A DNA stretch of 64,000 nt, taken from Bacillus thuringiensis. GTDB taxonomy: Bacteria; Bacillota; Bacilli; Bacillales; Bacillaceae_G. Location of the stretch: positions 2,726,501 to 2,790,500 of the forward strand of contig NZ_CP012099.1 in assembly GCF_001182785.1 (NCBI RefSeq), written 5' to 3'. The translations under genes and the position numbers were made by a program. Of the stretch, positions 8,915-17,202 are shown in pieces. The notes below the pieces were generated by a model, which saw only the letters and a list, made by a program, of their open reading frames with translations, was not told the DNA's origin and did no database searches. The stretch's first letter is position 1. Each line of letters opens with the position of its first letter.

Positions 8915-9211
8915 GTGGAGGGATTTCTTATTAGTAAAATAGGATTTGACTTGATAAACCTTGAGGCGAATTTTGATTTTGGATATGAAGATATAAAAGA
9001 GATTTCTATGAGATGTAAATTTTCTAACTGTTCACATACAAACGAACCATACTGCGCGGTTAAAAGAGCTATCTCTGACAGAGCTCTTTCTGAAGAAGTA
9101 GTAAACAGTTACTATAGAGATTTTCATGAAGCACATTATGTTTCTAAACAGAAAAACAAAACAAAAGCTATTGATTATATGAAACAATTGAAGCTTTTTA
9201 CAAAACCTTAA
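8915..9211 (+). pseudogene. C-terminal remnant of an RsgA/YjeQ-like GTPase
   Basis: 98 residues from a GTG. They match only the C-terminal zinc subdomain of ribosome-small-subunit GTPase A: FEDI-like YEDIKEIS, then CKFSNCSHTNEPYCAVKRAI, with the Cys/His set of RsgA. The OB-fold and circularly permuted GTPase domain (about 250 residues) are absent, and nothing of them is visible in the 61 bases upstream. The protein therefore cannot be a GTPase. A GGAGGG stretch (8918-8923) lies inside the first codons, so a start further in is possible. Most likely a deletion remnant, though a free-standing zinc domain cannot be excluded. Confidence 0.65.
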
Positions 9212-9330
9212 AATTAAATAAATAGTTGTTATTTCTCATTCTTACTAAATTTGAAATTCTTCCTTTATTGTATAACCATAAATTGAACCCATCCTAGATA
9301 ATTTTTATACTCAAATTTAATTTCACATAA

Positions 9331-9364
9331 AAAACGTTTTAAACATAAAGTTTAAAACGTTTTT
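9331..9364 (-). terminator. Terminator of the AhpD-like gene
   Basis: Perfect 14-bp stem AAAACGTTTTAAAC/GTTTAAAACGTTTT (9331-9344, 9350-9363) with ATAAA loop, four bases beyond the stop. Confidence 0.8.
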
Positions 9365-9368
9365 CTAT

Positions 9369-9734
9369 TCAATGCTTTTGATTTTTCAGTTCTGTTAAAC
9401 ATTCTTGTACTAAAGTTACCGCTTGACTCATCGCAGCTCCGCCAGCAAATGCTGCTGAAACACCACATGCTTCCAGAATCTCTTTATCCGAACATCCTTG
9501 ATCAAGACAACCTTTTGTATGATAAATTGTACAATACTCATCTTGCGTTGCTAAACTAATTCCTAATGCAATAAGTTGTTTTTCTCTTTTTGTTAAAGTA
9601 CCCTCTTGAAAACAAGCTTGCGTGAACGCATTATATGTCTCAGCGATTTCAGGAATTTGATTTGTAAAACTACCTATACCTTCTTTATAATGGTGTAGAA
9701 TATCATTTATCGAACTATGTTGCTCATGTTCCAT
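9369..9734 (-). CDS. Carboxymuconolactone decarboxylase/AhpD-family protein
   Basis: 121 residues. The CMD/AhpD signature is seen as LTKREKQLIALGISLATQDEYCTIYHTKGC, with Cys and His in a CxxxH arrangement (not the CxxC of true AhpD), followed by the Gly/Ala-rich helix SAAFAGGAAMSQA. Family members act as peroxidase partners or decarboxylases, and the role here is unknown. The frame extends to 9761, but GGAGGG lies seven bases before the ATG at 9734, so that start is used. Monocistronic. Confidence 0.82.
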   Translation of the reverse strand: MEHEQHSSINDILHHYKEGIGSFTNQIPEIAETYNAFTQACFQEGTLTKREKQLIALGISLATQDEYCTIYHTKGCLDQGCSDKEILEACGVSAAFAGGAAMSQAVTLVQECLTELKNQKH

Positions 9735-9832
9735 CTTATTCCCTCCAGTCATTTTATCCATACCTATTGTAGTATGTGATGAAATGAAGGCAATATACCC
9801 CTTTAAAATTAAGAATTTTCAGTTAATTTAGG

Positions 9833-11323
9833 TTATAATTTTAAATTATCATCTACTATAACTTTTTCTCTAGAACTTTTCCTTTCAACCTCTTTACTTC
9901 TTTCTTCCCAAAATGTTAATCCTTCAATCCCTACATTTTTAGGATCAAATACTGGATCTTTCCCTTCTTTTTTCTGCGTTTCATAGTCTTTTAACACTTT
10001 TAATGCGATTTTACTTAATAATAGAATCGCGATTAAGTTTAACCATGCCATACTACCAATTCCTAAATCTCCAAGATTCCATAAAAGCGACGCTGATTCA
10101 ACACTACCGATGTAAACCATAATTAAAAATCCAAATTTTAAAACTGGTTTTAACCAGCCATACTTCAATTGACGATCTAAATAAGTAAGTGTTGTTTCAG
10201 CGATATAGTAGTAAGCGAGTAACGTTGTAAATGCAAAAAAGAAAATCGCAATTGAAATAAATATTGGACCAAACCCTGTCATCACAGTTTCAACTGCTTG
10301 TTGCGTATAAATTGGACCTGCTTCCACATTTCCTATGTTTTTTACAATAGCGCTTTTCCCTTCAGGTATAACATTATACATACCTGTAATTAATATCATA
10401 AGAGCTGTCGCTGTACATACGACAATTGTATCGATATATACGGAAAACGCTTGAACTAATCCTTGTTTTGCAGGATGCGATACTTCAGCAGCCGCCGAAC
10501 TATACGTCGCTTCTCCGACACCAGCAACGTTTGAAAATACAGCGCGTTTGACGCCCCATGCAATAGCTGCACCAACAATTCCACCAAACATTTCATTTAC
10601 ACCAAATGCGCTAGAGAAAATTAAAGCAAACATACTTGGAATATCCGATACATTCGCAATTAATATGATACATGTAACAATTACATAGCCAATTGCCATA
10701 AATGGAACAAGCATTTGAGAAACGCCAGCAATTCTCTTTACACCACCAAAAATAATTGCTGCTAGTAACACGACTAAAAATATACCAGTTATATATTTGT
10801 TAATACCATTAGAGTTTTCAAATCCAACTGCGATACTACTAGATTGAATACCTGGTAATAACACGCCATATGAAAGTGTTACAACTACCGCTACAATGAC
10901 TGCAAACCATTTCATTTTTAAACCTTTCTCAATGAAATATGGAGTACCGCCGCGATATTCATTCCCTACTTTACTTTTGTATACTTGAGATAATGTTGAT
11001 TCAACAAACGCGCTCGCTGCCCCTAACAAAGCCATTACCCACATCCAAAATACAGCTCCAGGCCCGCCGAAAGCGATTGCTGTCGCTACCCCTGCGATAT
11101 TACCAATTCCAACTCTTCCTGATAAGGCTAAACAAAATGCCTGAAAAGATGATATTCCCGTCTCTGAACTCTTTCCTTCAAATAATAGTTTAATCATCTC
11201 TTTAAAATAACGAATTTGCAAAAAGCGTGTTGCAATCGTGAAATATACGCCTGCCCCTAATGCAAAAACAACTAAACCGATACTCCACACTTGCCCTACT
11301 AACCATTCTACTAAATTCTCCAT
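9833..11323 (-). CDS. Alanine/glycine:cation symporter (AGCS) family transporter
   Basis: 496-residue polytopic membrane protein that imports a small amino acid with Na+ or H+. The AGCS signature is clear: FCLALSGRVGIGNIAGVATAIAFGGPGAVFWMW near the N-terminus, GGTPYFIEKGL, and the later VFSNVAGVGEATYSSAAAEVSHP. About ten hydrophobic segments are seen, and the C-terminal 50 residues are charged and cytosolic. The start at 11323 has AAGGGGG upstream, and longer frames are unlikely. It lies directly downstream of the hydroxyproline operon, behind a weak hairpin (11374-11406), so it may import hydroxyproline, proline or alanine. That link is inference. Confidence 0.9.
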   Translation of the reverse strand: MENLVEWLVGQVWSIGLVVFALGAGVYFTIATRFLQIRYFKEMIKLLFEGKSSETGISSFQAFCLALSGRVGIGNIAGVATAIAFGGPGAVFWMWVMALLGAASAFVESTLSQVYKSKVGNEYRGGTPYFIEKGLKMKWFAVIVAVVVTLSYGVLLPGIQSSSIAVGFENSNGINKYITGIFLVVLLAAIIFGGVKRIAGVSQMLVPFMAIGYVIVTCIILIANVSDIPSMFALIFSSAFGVNEMFGGIVGAAIAWGVKRAVFSNVAGVGEATYSSAAAEVSHPAKQGLVQAFSVYIDTIVVCTATALMILITGMYNVIPEGKSAIVKNIGNVEAGPIYTQQAVETVMTGFGPIFISIAIFFFAFTTLLAYYYIAETTLTYLDRQLKYGWLKPVLKFGFLIMVYIGSVESASLLWNLGDLGIGSMAWLNLIAILLLSKIALKVLKDYETQKKEGKDPVFDPKNVGIEGLTFWEERSKEVERKSSREKVIVDDNLKL

Positions 11324-11373
11324 CCAAATCCCCCTTATCATTCTTTTGAAAAACAATTTTGTATATAAGAAAA

Positions 11374-11406
11374 CGGACAACTATTATCAAACTTTCTAGT
11401 TGTCCG
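11374..11406 (-). terminator. Hairpin after the hydroxyproline operon
   Basis: CGGACAACTA (11374-11383) and TAGTTGTCCG (11397-11406) with a 13-base loop, followed on the minus strand by TTTTCTTAT. The U-run is imperfect, so read-through into the symporter gene is possible. Confidence 0.6.
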
Positions 11407-11453
11407 CATCTTTCATTATTTCATCCCTCAATTTTTGTCAGTAAAACGCCCTA

Positions 11454-12938
11454 TTACTTTATATTTACCCAAACACTTTTCACTTCTGTATAATTGTCAA
11501 GCGCATATGAACCTAATTCGCGGCCAATACCAGATTGTTTGTATCCACCAAATGGTGCAGCTGCATTTTCTAAGTTATAATCATTAATCCACACTGTTCC
11601 TGCTTTTAATTTATTTGCCACTTGATGACCCGTTTTGATATTTTGCGTCCATACACCCGCAGCAAGACCATAGGATGAGTTGTTCGCTCGTTCAATTACT
11701 TCTTCTGTCGAATCAAATGGAAGTACAACAACAACTGGTCCAAATATTTCTTCCTTAACGATTGTCATATCGTCTGTAACGTCTGTGAATACAGTTGGCT
11801 TAACGAAATAACCTTTTTCAAGCGCACGTTCGCCACCAGCCGCAACTGTAGCACCTTCTTTCTTCCCTTGCTCAATGTAATTTAACACACGCTCTTGTTG
11901 TTTCTTAGATACGAGTGGACCCATCTCCGTTCCTTTCTCCATACCTGCTCCAAGTTTTACGTTGTTCGCCATTTTCACAAGTGCATCTACTACAGTTTCA
12001 TAATGTTTACGATGAACAAATACACGTGATCCTGCGCTACAATTTTGACCGTGATTATACATAATACCTTGGAATGCACCACTAATTGCTTCTTCCAAGT
12101 CCGCATCTTCTAAAATGATATTTGGTGATTTGCCGCCAAGCTCTAACGTTACATGCTTAATCATTTCTGCAGACTGACGCATAATATACTTTCCTGTAAC
12201 AGTAGATCCTGTAAAAGCAACTTTATCAATGTCATGATGATTTACAATTGCCGCTCCTGCTTCAGGACCAAAGCCTGGTACAAAGTTTACAACACCGTTT
12301 GGAAATCCAGCCTCTTTAAAGAGTTTTGCTGTATATAGTAAGGATAAAGGTGTTTGCTCTGCTGGTTTTAATACGATCGTACAACCTGTCGCCAGTGCAG
12401 CTCCCATTTTCCAAGAAGACATAACGAGCGGAAAGTTCCACGGAATAATCTGACCTACAACACCTACAGGTTCATGTCTCGTATAGTTTAAGTAATCTTT
12501 TGAAATCGGGATTGTTTGCCCAATAATTTTTGTAGCCCATCCTGCGTAATAACGATAATTTTCTACAGTCGCTGAAATATCATCCTCAAGTGCTACTTGA
12601 TACGGCTTCCCATTATCTAAAGCTTCTAATTGCGCTAACTCTTCTCTATGTTCTTCAATTAAATCTGCTAATTTATAAATAAGATGCGCTCTTTCAGCAG
12701 TAGTCATTTCTGCCCACGGACCAGATTCAAATGCAGATCTTGCTGCTTTTACTGCAGCATCAATATCCTCTTCTTGCGCTTCACATACGACTGCTAGAAC
12801 ATCTTCTGTTGCTGGATTGTACGTTTCAAACGTCTTTCCGCCAATAGCAGAAACAAATTCGCCATTAATAAACATTTTAATTTCTTCATTTAAAAACGCT
12901 TCCACTTTTGGTTTCAGCTCAATATTTGTCTTTAACAT
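11454..12938 (-). CDS. NAD(P)+-dependent aldehyde dehydrogenase (probable 2-oxoglutarate semialdehyde dehydrogenase)
   Basis: 494 residues of the ALDH superfamily, close in sequence to Bacillus DhaS. It has the IIPWNFPLVMSSWK block, nucleotide site FTGSTVTGK, catalytic Glu in TLELGGKSPN (about 267) and catalytic Cys in NHGQNCSAGS (about 301). Last gene of the minus operon, 17 bases after the deaminase. In known bacterial trans-4-hydroxyproline pathways the last step oxidises alpha-ketoglutarate semialdehyde to alpha-ketoglutarate, so that substrate is inferred from the neighbours. From sequence alone it could act on other aldehydes. The ATG has GGAGGAG upstream. Confidence 0.9.
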   Translation of the reverse strand: MLKTNIELKPKVEAFLNEEIKMFINGEFVSAIGGKTFETYNPATEDVLAVVCEAQEEDIDAAVKAARSAFESGPWAEMTTAERAHLIYKLADLIEEHREELAQLEALDNGKPYQVALEDDISATVENYRYYAGWATKIIGQTIPISKDYLNYTRHEPVGVVGQIIPWNFPLVMSSWKMGAALATGCTIVLKPAEQTPLSLLYTAKLFKEAGFPNGVVNFVPGFGPEAGAAIVNHHDIDKVAFTGSTVTGKYIMRQSAEMIKHVTLELGGKSPNIILEDADLEEAISGAFQGIMYNHGQNCSAGSRVFVHRKHYETVVDALVKMANNVKLGAGMEKGTEMGPLVSKKQQERVLNYIEQGKKEGATVAAGGERALEKGYFVKPTVFTDVTDDMTIVKEEIFGPVVVVLPFDSTEEVIERANNSSYGLAAGVWTQNIKTGHQVANKLKAGTVWINDYNLENAAAPFGGYKQSGIGRELGSYALDNYTEVKSVWVNIK

Positions 12939-12955
12939 TATGTTCTCCTCCTTAT

Positions 12956-13852
12956 TTAAACAGCTGCATGAGCTGCAATATTTGATAAAATCGTTTGAAG
13001 CTTTTGATCTTCGTTAACAGTTAATCCTAGTCTTGGATAGCGAGAAGGTCCTCCCGCTTGCCCATGTAATTCCATGGAACGTTTAACGATTTGAACATAT
13101 TTCCCTGACCCTTCAAGAAACTCGCAAAGTGGTAAAATAGCATCGTTTATTTCCCATGCTTTTTCTAATTCACCATTTTGAAAATGCTCATACATTTTTG
13201 TAACGAGACCGGGAACGATATTTCCTGCTACTGAAACCCATCCCGAAGCACCAACTAAATATGATTCCATAACTAAATCTTCAGAACCACAGAAGACTTG
13301 GAAAGCCCCTTCACTTTGTCTTACTAAATCTCTCGCTTTTCGAATATCTCCGCTAGATTCTTTAATATGTGTAACATTTTCACACTCTTTTCCAATACGG
13401 AGCATTAGCTCTGTACTCATATCAACACCAGAAGTAAATGGATTATTGTATAACATAATTGGTATATTTACAGAGTTTGAGATTTCTTTAAAATGAAAAT
13501 AAATCTCCTCTTCCTTCGGTTTACAATAGTAAGAGTTTATAATTAATGCACAATCCGCTCCGTGTGCTTCTGCATGTTTCGTATATTCAATTGTTTCTTT
13601 CGTCGTCTCTGCTGCAGTTCCAACAATGACTGGAATACGGCCATCAATTTCTTTCAACACGGTTTCTACCATTTTAAATCGTTCTTCTTTTGATAAACTT
13701 ACAAACTCTCCTGTACTTCCATTAATGATGACACCTGCAACCTTTTGTTCGATAAAGTAATTTACATTTTGTTTTACCCCATCCCAATTAATTTCCTGAA
13801 ATTCATCCATCGGTGTTATTAATACTGGAAATGCCCCTTTAATTTTTTGCAT
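12956..13852 (-). CDS. DapA-family lyase, probable 1-pyrroline-4-hydroxy-2-carboxylate deaminase
   Basis: 298-residue class I TIM-barrel aldolase-type enzyme. The DHDPS/NAL signature GSTGE is at 45-49, the proton-relay Tyr135 in MLYNNP and the Schiff-base Lys164 in HIKESSGD. In hydroxyproline catabolism a family member deaminates 1-pyrroline-4-hydroxy-2-carboxylate to alpha-ketoglutarate semialdehyde. Its place between the epimerase genes and the aldehyde dehydrogenase fits this. It is not needed as DapA for lysine synthesis in this context, but a sugar-acid aldolase role cannot be ruled out by sequence alone. Gap of 22 bases after the preceding gene and 17 to the next. Confidence 0.85.
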   Translation of the reverse strand: MQKIKGAFPVLITPMDEFQEINWDGVKQNVNYFIEQKVAGVIINGSTGEFVSLSKEERFKMVETVLKEIDGRIPVIVGTAAETTKETIEYTKHAEAHGADCALIINSYYCKPKEEEIYFHFKEISNSVNIPIMLYNNPFTSGVDMSTELMLRIGKECENVTHIKESSGDIRKARDLVRQSEGAFQVFCGSEDLVMESYLVGASGWVSVAGNIVPGLVTKMYEHFQNGELEKAWEINDAILPLCEFLEGSGKYVQIVKRSMELHGQAGGPSRYPRLGLTVNEDQKLQTILSNIAAHAAV

Positions 13853-13874
13853 ATTTATCTCTCCCTATCACATT

Positions 13875-14816
13875 TTATTTTAATAAGAAACCTGCCGGAA
13901 ACGGATCCGTAGGGTCTAATAGAAACGTCTGCATCCCTGTAATAAATCCTCTACTTTCAAAACGGAAAATGTATCCTAGTTCCTCCTTCTTCACTTTTTC
14001 CACAGTTATAAAACTATTAAATATACTTTCATTTTTAAAAGGTTGATCCGCCATATAATCATTTTTAAATAATGCATGAACATAGGAAACAATAGTAGAA
14101 ACAAACCCCGGTGAACGAACAATAAAATTATTTTCATGAAATGTAATCGATTTTATATGGTTTTCCTCTTTATTCAAGGAATCTATTAATATAAGTCTTT
14201 TTATAAGTAGTTCCTTTTTTATAGCTTGAAGCGTAGCTTCTCCCCATTTTTTTAATTCAGAAATATTTTCCATACAGATTTCTGGTGAATACGCATCCTT
14301 TTCTACTACTGCATATACTTTATCTGCCTGTATGAGAGAGTAAGTGATATTACCACTCTTTAAATTTTCCTCAATCATATAGCATAGTTTGCTTTCAAAC
14401 GAAACAGATATAACTTCATCATTCTCTACATACGCATGAACTAAAAATATTCCAGATAACGTTTCAATTTTATATTGATTGGACTCTCTCTTTTTTAAAT
14501 ACCCACTTTCGAGTAACATCGTTATTACCGCAACAATGCCCCCATAATGAAGCGGAATCGAACCTTCATGATTAAAAAATAATACAGCTGCATCTACTTC
14601 ATTATGGATAGCTGGAACGACAATACACCCATTCAAACCAATAAAACCACGTGGTTCATTTAATAAAAGCTGCATCTCTTCTGCTAATTCACCTGAAAAT
14701 TGTTCATTTAATTGCTCCAAACTGTAGTAGTATTTGCATGGTACGTCCTTCATTACACGAAATGCCTCGCCATTTACATGTACGTCTACTGCTGTATACA
14801 TTTTTTGAATGTTCAT
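13875..14816 (-). CDS. Degenerate proline racemase-family protein lacking both catalytic Cys
   Basis: 313 residues. Racemase-family landmarks are retained: the start KMYTAVDVHVNGE (for TxDxHTGG), NEPRG at 53-57, LLESG after the first active-site loop and the tail SRGFITGMQTFLLDP..DPFPAGFLL. The catalytic centre is gone. The MCGHD loop of the intact neighbour is LHYGG here (Cys replaced by His90), and the RSPCGTGTSA loop is RSPGFVSTI (Cys replaced by Gly237). It is therefore predicted inactive as a racemase, perhaps a partner or sensor subunit. It is translationally coupled to the epimerase by a 4-base ATGA overlap (14813-14816), which argues for a kept role rather than debris. Confidence 0.85.
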   Translation of the reverse strand: MNIQKMYTAVDVHVNGEAFRVMKDVPCKYYYSLEQLNEQFSGELAEEMQLLLNEPRGFIGLNGCIVVPAIHNEVDAAVLFFNHEGSIPLHYGGIVAVITMLLESGYLKKRESNQYKIETLSGIFLVHAYVENDEVISVSFESKLCYMIEENLKSGNITYSLIQADKVYAVVEKDAYSPEICMENISELKKWGEATLQAIKKELLIKRLILIDSLNKEENHIKSITFHENNFIVRSPGFVSTIVSYVHALFKNDYMADQPFKNESIFNSFITVEKVKKEELGYIFRFESRGFITGMQTFLLDPTDPFPAGFLLK

Positions 14817-15850
14817 TTTATATCCTCCGTTTCATGTTCCATCGGCGGAATTAGCAAAAATCCTTCTTTGAGTGGATCCATTTCATTGTAAAAAAATTTA
14901 TGCATACCCATAAGCCAAGCTGATCCCGTAATTTTCGTTATGACAGCTTCAATATTTTCAACATGTGTCGTATTCATGACATATCCTTTAAATAAAGAAC
15001 CAACGATACTCTCATGAATGAACTCTTCACCAATTTTGATTTCTTTCTGAGCGTATAATACAGCTAGCTTCGCAGATGTTCCTGTACCGCATGGGGATCG
15101 ATCTATTCCGCCTGGTGGTACAACAACTGTATTTTTCACATGCGCACATTCATGAGTAGCATCTGTATAAAATTCAACATGTGTTAATCCTCTTATAAAC
15201 GAATACTCTGGATGAGTAATTTCAAACTTCTCATTAATTGTGTTTCTTATATGAATCGCCTTATCGATGATTGTAGATGCATTTTCTGGTACTAATTCTA
15301 GACCTACTGACTTCGCATCAATAATGGCATAAAAATTCCCTCCATACGCAATATCAGCCTCTACAGTTCCAATGTCTTTGACGTGTACAGTAATATTTTT
15401 CAATAAAAAAGCTGGTATGTTACAGAAAGATACCTCTTTTGCTTTTCCATCTTGAACAGCAATATCTACTTCCACTAAGCCAGCCGGGGTATCTAGTTTT
15501 AAAGAAGTAATCGGTTCAACTACTGGAATTAAACCTGATTCAACTAACGCTGTACATACACCGATTGTATCGTGACCGCACATCGGTAAGTATCCACCTG
15601 TCTCTATGTATATAACACCTATATCAGCCTCAGGATGACACGGGTCTGTTAATAATGCCCCTGACATTACATCATGACCACGCGGTTCATTCATTAACAA
15701 TTTTCGAATCCAATCATATTCCTTTTTCATATGTAACATCTTCTCTGCCATCGTCTCTCCAATCAACTTTGGAAGTCCGCTAATTAATGTCCTCGTTGGA
15801 TTCCCGCCCGTATGTGTATCAATAGTCGTAAAGACTCTTTGTGACCTCAT
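14813..15850 (-). CDS. 4-hydroxyproline 2-epimerase (proline racemase family)
   Basis: 345 residues. Predicted to epimerise trans-4-hydroxy-L-proline to cis-4-hydroxy-D-proline, using two Cys as acid/base. Both are present: Cys91 in the MCGHDTIG loop and Cys254 in RSPCGTGTSA. TIDTHTGGNPTR opens the protein and NEPRGH is at 54-59. The context (D-amino-acid oxidase-type subunit upstream, deaminase and ALDH downstream) favours hydroxyproline over proline as substrate. It overlaps the oxidase gene by four bases (15847-15850) and the degenerate paralogue by four, giving a tightly coupled trio. The assignment to epimerase rather than proline racemase rests mainly on context. Confidence 0.9.
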   Translation of the reverse strand: MRSQRVFTTIDTHTGGNPTRTLISGLPKLIGETMAEKMLHMKKEYDWIRKLLMNEPRGHDVMSGALLTDPCHPEADIGVIYIETGGYLPMCGHDTIGVCTALVESGLIPVVEPITSLKLDTPAGLVEVDIAVQDGKAKEVSFCNIPAFLLKNITVHVKDIGTVEADIAYGGNFYAIIDAKSVGLELVPENASTIIDKAIHIRNTINEKFEITHPEYSFIRGLTHVEFYTDATHECAHVKNTVVVPPGGIDRSPCGTGTSAKLAVLYAQKEIKIGEEFIHESIVGSLFKGYVMNTTHVENIEAVITKITGSAWLMGMHKFFYNEMDPLKEGFLLIPPMEHETEDIK

Positions 15851-17022
15851 CCGTTTAACACCCTTTCTGTAAAACGACTCAAACGAAGTGGTTCAATAGG
15901 AATAATTGTCTCTTTTTCATTTAATAACTCTTCAATTACTTTCCCAGTAACTGCTGCAAGACTAATCCCATCACCTTCATGTCCTGCGGCAATGAAATAA
16001 TTCGGAATATGTTCCACTCGTGAAATAATCGGCAAATGATCTTCTGTCCACGGACGTAAACCAGCGTAAGAACGTATTACCATCATATCTGCCATTTTCG
16101 GATAAAAGCGAATTGCTCTATTTGCGATACATTTAATGACTTCATTGTTTATCCTCGTATGAAACCCTACAAATTCACGGCTACTTCCAATTAAGAAATT
16201 TTGACTTTCAGTAGGCTCAAATACGAGCGCAACCCCGTATTTTTCAGTTAAAGCATCTACTTTTCGTTTTCCGCCAAATTTAGAAATTAAATAACCGAAT
16301 TCCATTACTTTACGGCACCCTACGTGTTGTTGCCTTGAAGCTACAATAATATGCCCTTTTCTCGGTTCAATTGGTATATTTATATCCAACATCTGTCCAA
16401 TCTTAGTAGCCCATACACCGGCTGCATTTACAACTTGTTTTGCTGTAAAAGTACCATTTGTAGTTTCTACAACAAATGAACCATTCGTCTCTATTTTCAT
16501 ACTCTTTACTTCGGTCTGCTTAAAGGCTTTTGCGCCAAACTTTTGTGCCTCTGACAGAAGCGAGAAAGCAAGGAGATATGGATTCACAGTTGAATCCGTC
16601 GCACATTCTAAACCTCCTAATAAATCATCAGCAAAAAAAGGCGACTCTTCTCTTATATCTTGCCTATCAAGCATTCGAAACGGTAATCCAGCTTCTTTTT
16701 GCCGATTTACCCATTGCTGCGCAGCTTCCATCTCTTCGTCTGACTCACATACGAGAATACTTCCTGGTGCCCTATATTCAAATGAATGCTCTAATTTTTC
16801 ACTTAAATCAGTTACTAATTTTTGACTTACTAAAGACATTTGACTATCAAATCCCGGATCTTTATCAATGGCCAAAATATTCCCATCACACCGTGAAGAC
16901 GTCCCGCTGACAAATTCTCCTTTTTCAATGATTGTTACGTCTCTTCCGTATTTTGAAGTGTAATAAGCGATAGAACACCCTATTATTCCACCACCTATAA
17001 TTAAAACGTCGCAGTGCCTCAC
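15847..17022 (-). CDS. FAD-dependent D-amino-acid oxidoreductase subunit (D-hydroxyproline dehydrogenase, HcnC/DAO-like)
   Basis: 391 residues with the DAO fold: dinucleotide-binding motif GGGIIGCS at 10-17, the second strand ending in IIEKGEFVSGTSSR, VVNAAGVWA near 205, and the C-terminal FAD motif IAAGHEGDGISLA. Predicted to oxidise cis-4-hydroxy-D-proline to 1-pyrroline-4-hydroxy-2-carboxylate, passing electrons to the subunits encoded across the regulator gene at 18975-20808. In known multi-subunit D-hydroxyproline/opine dehydrogenases these parts form one complex. It starts with GTG at 17022 behind AAAGGAGGAG and is the first gene of the minus operon, about 40 bases from a sigma-54 promoter. 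Confidence 0.88.
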   Translation of the reverse strand: MRHCDVLIIGGGIIGCSIAYYTSKYGRDVTIIEKGEFVSGTSSRCDGNILAIDKDPGFDSQMSLVSQKLVTDLSEKLEHSFEYRAPGSILVCESDEEMEAAQQWVNRQKEAGLPFRMLDRQDIREESPFFADDLLGGLECATDSTVNPYLLAFSLLSEAQKFGAKAFKQTEVKSMKIETNGSFVVETTNGTFTAKQVVNAAGVWATKIGQMLDINIPIEPRKGHIIVASRQQHVGCRKVMEFGYLISKFGGKRKVDALTEKYGVALVFEPTESQNFLIGSSREFVGFHTRINNEVIKCIANRAIRFYPKMADMMVIRSYAGLRPWTEDHLPIISRVEHIPNYFIAAGHEGDGISLAAVTGKVIEELLNEKETIIPIEPLRLSRFTERVLNG

Positions 17023-17062
17023 AATATACTCCTCCTTTCCCTAAACCTCTCACTTTCTTTTA

Positions 17063-17079
17063 TGCAATTGACGTGCCAA
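17063..17079 (-). promoter_or_regulatory. Sigma-54 (-24/-12) promoter of the minus hydroxyproline operon
   Basis: On the minus strand the bases read TTGGCACGTCAATTGCA, matching the consensus TGGCACnnnnnTTGCW with the required GG and GC pairs. It points into the GTG start at 17022, giving a leader of about 30 bases. A sigma-54 activator gene is divergent and adjacent. Confidence 0.85.
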
Positions 17080-17202
17080 TTCTTCATATATACAATTTCC
17101 ATAAACAATATTTTTATTTGTAAAAATAATTCAAATTTATAGTAAATAGGTGTATTATTTTTTTATCACTGTCAAAATTTTTATACATAACGGGAGGGCA
17201 TT

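Noticed and set aside
11202..11390. Frames over the symporter start
   Set aside because: Shadow of the AGCS symporter gene in another frame, no ribosome site.
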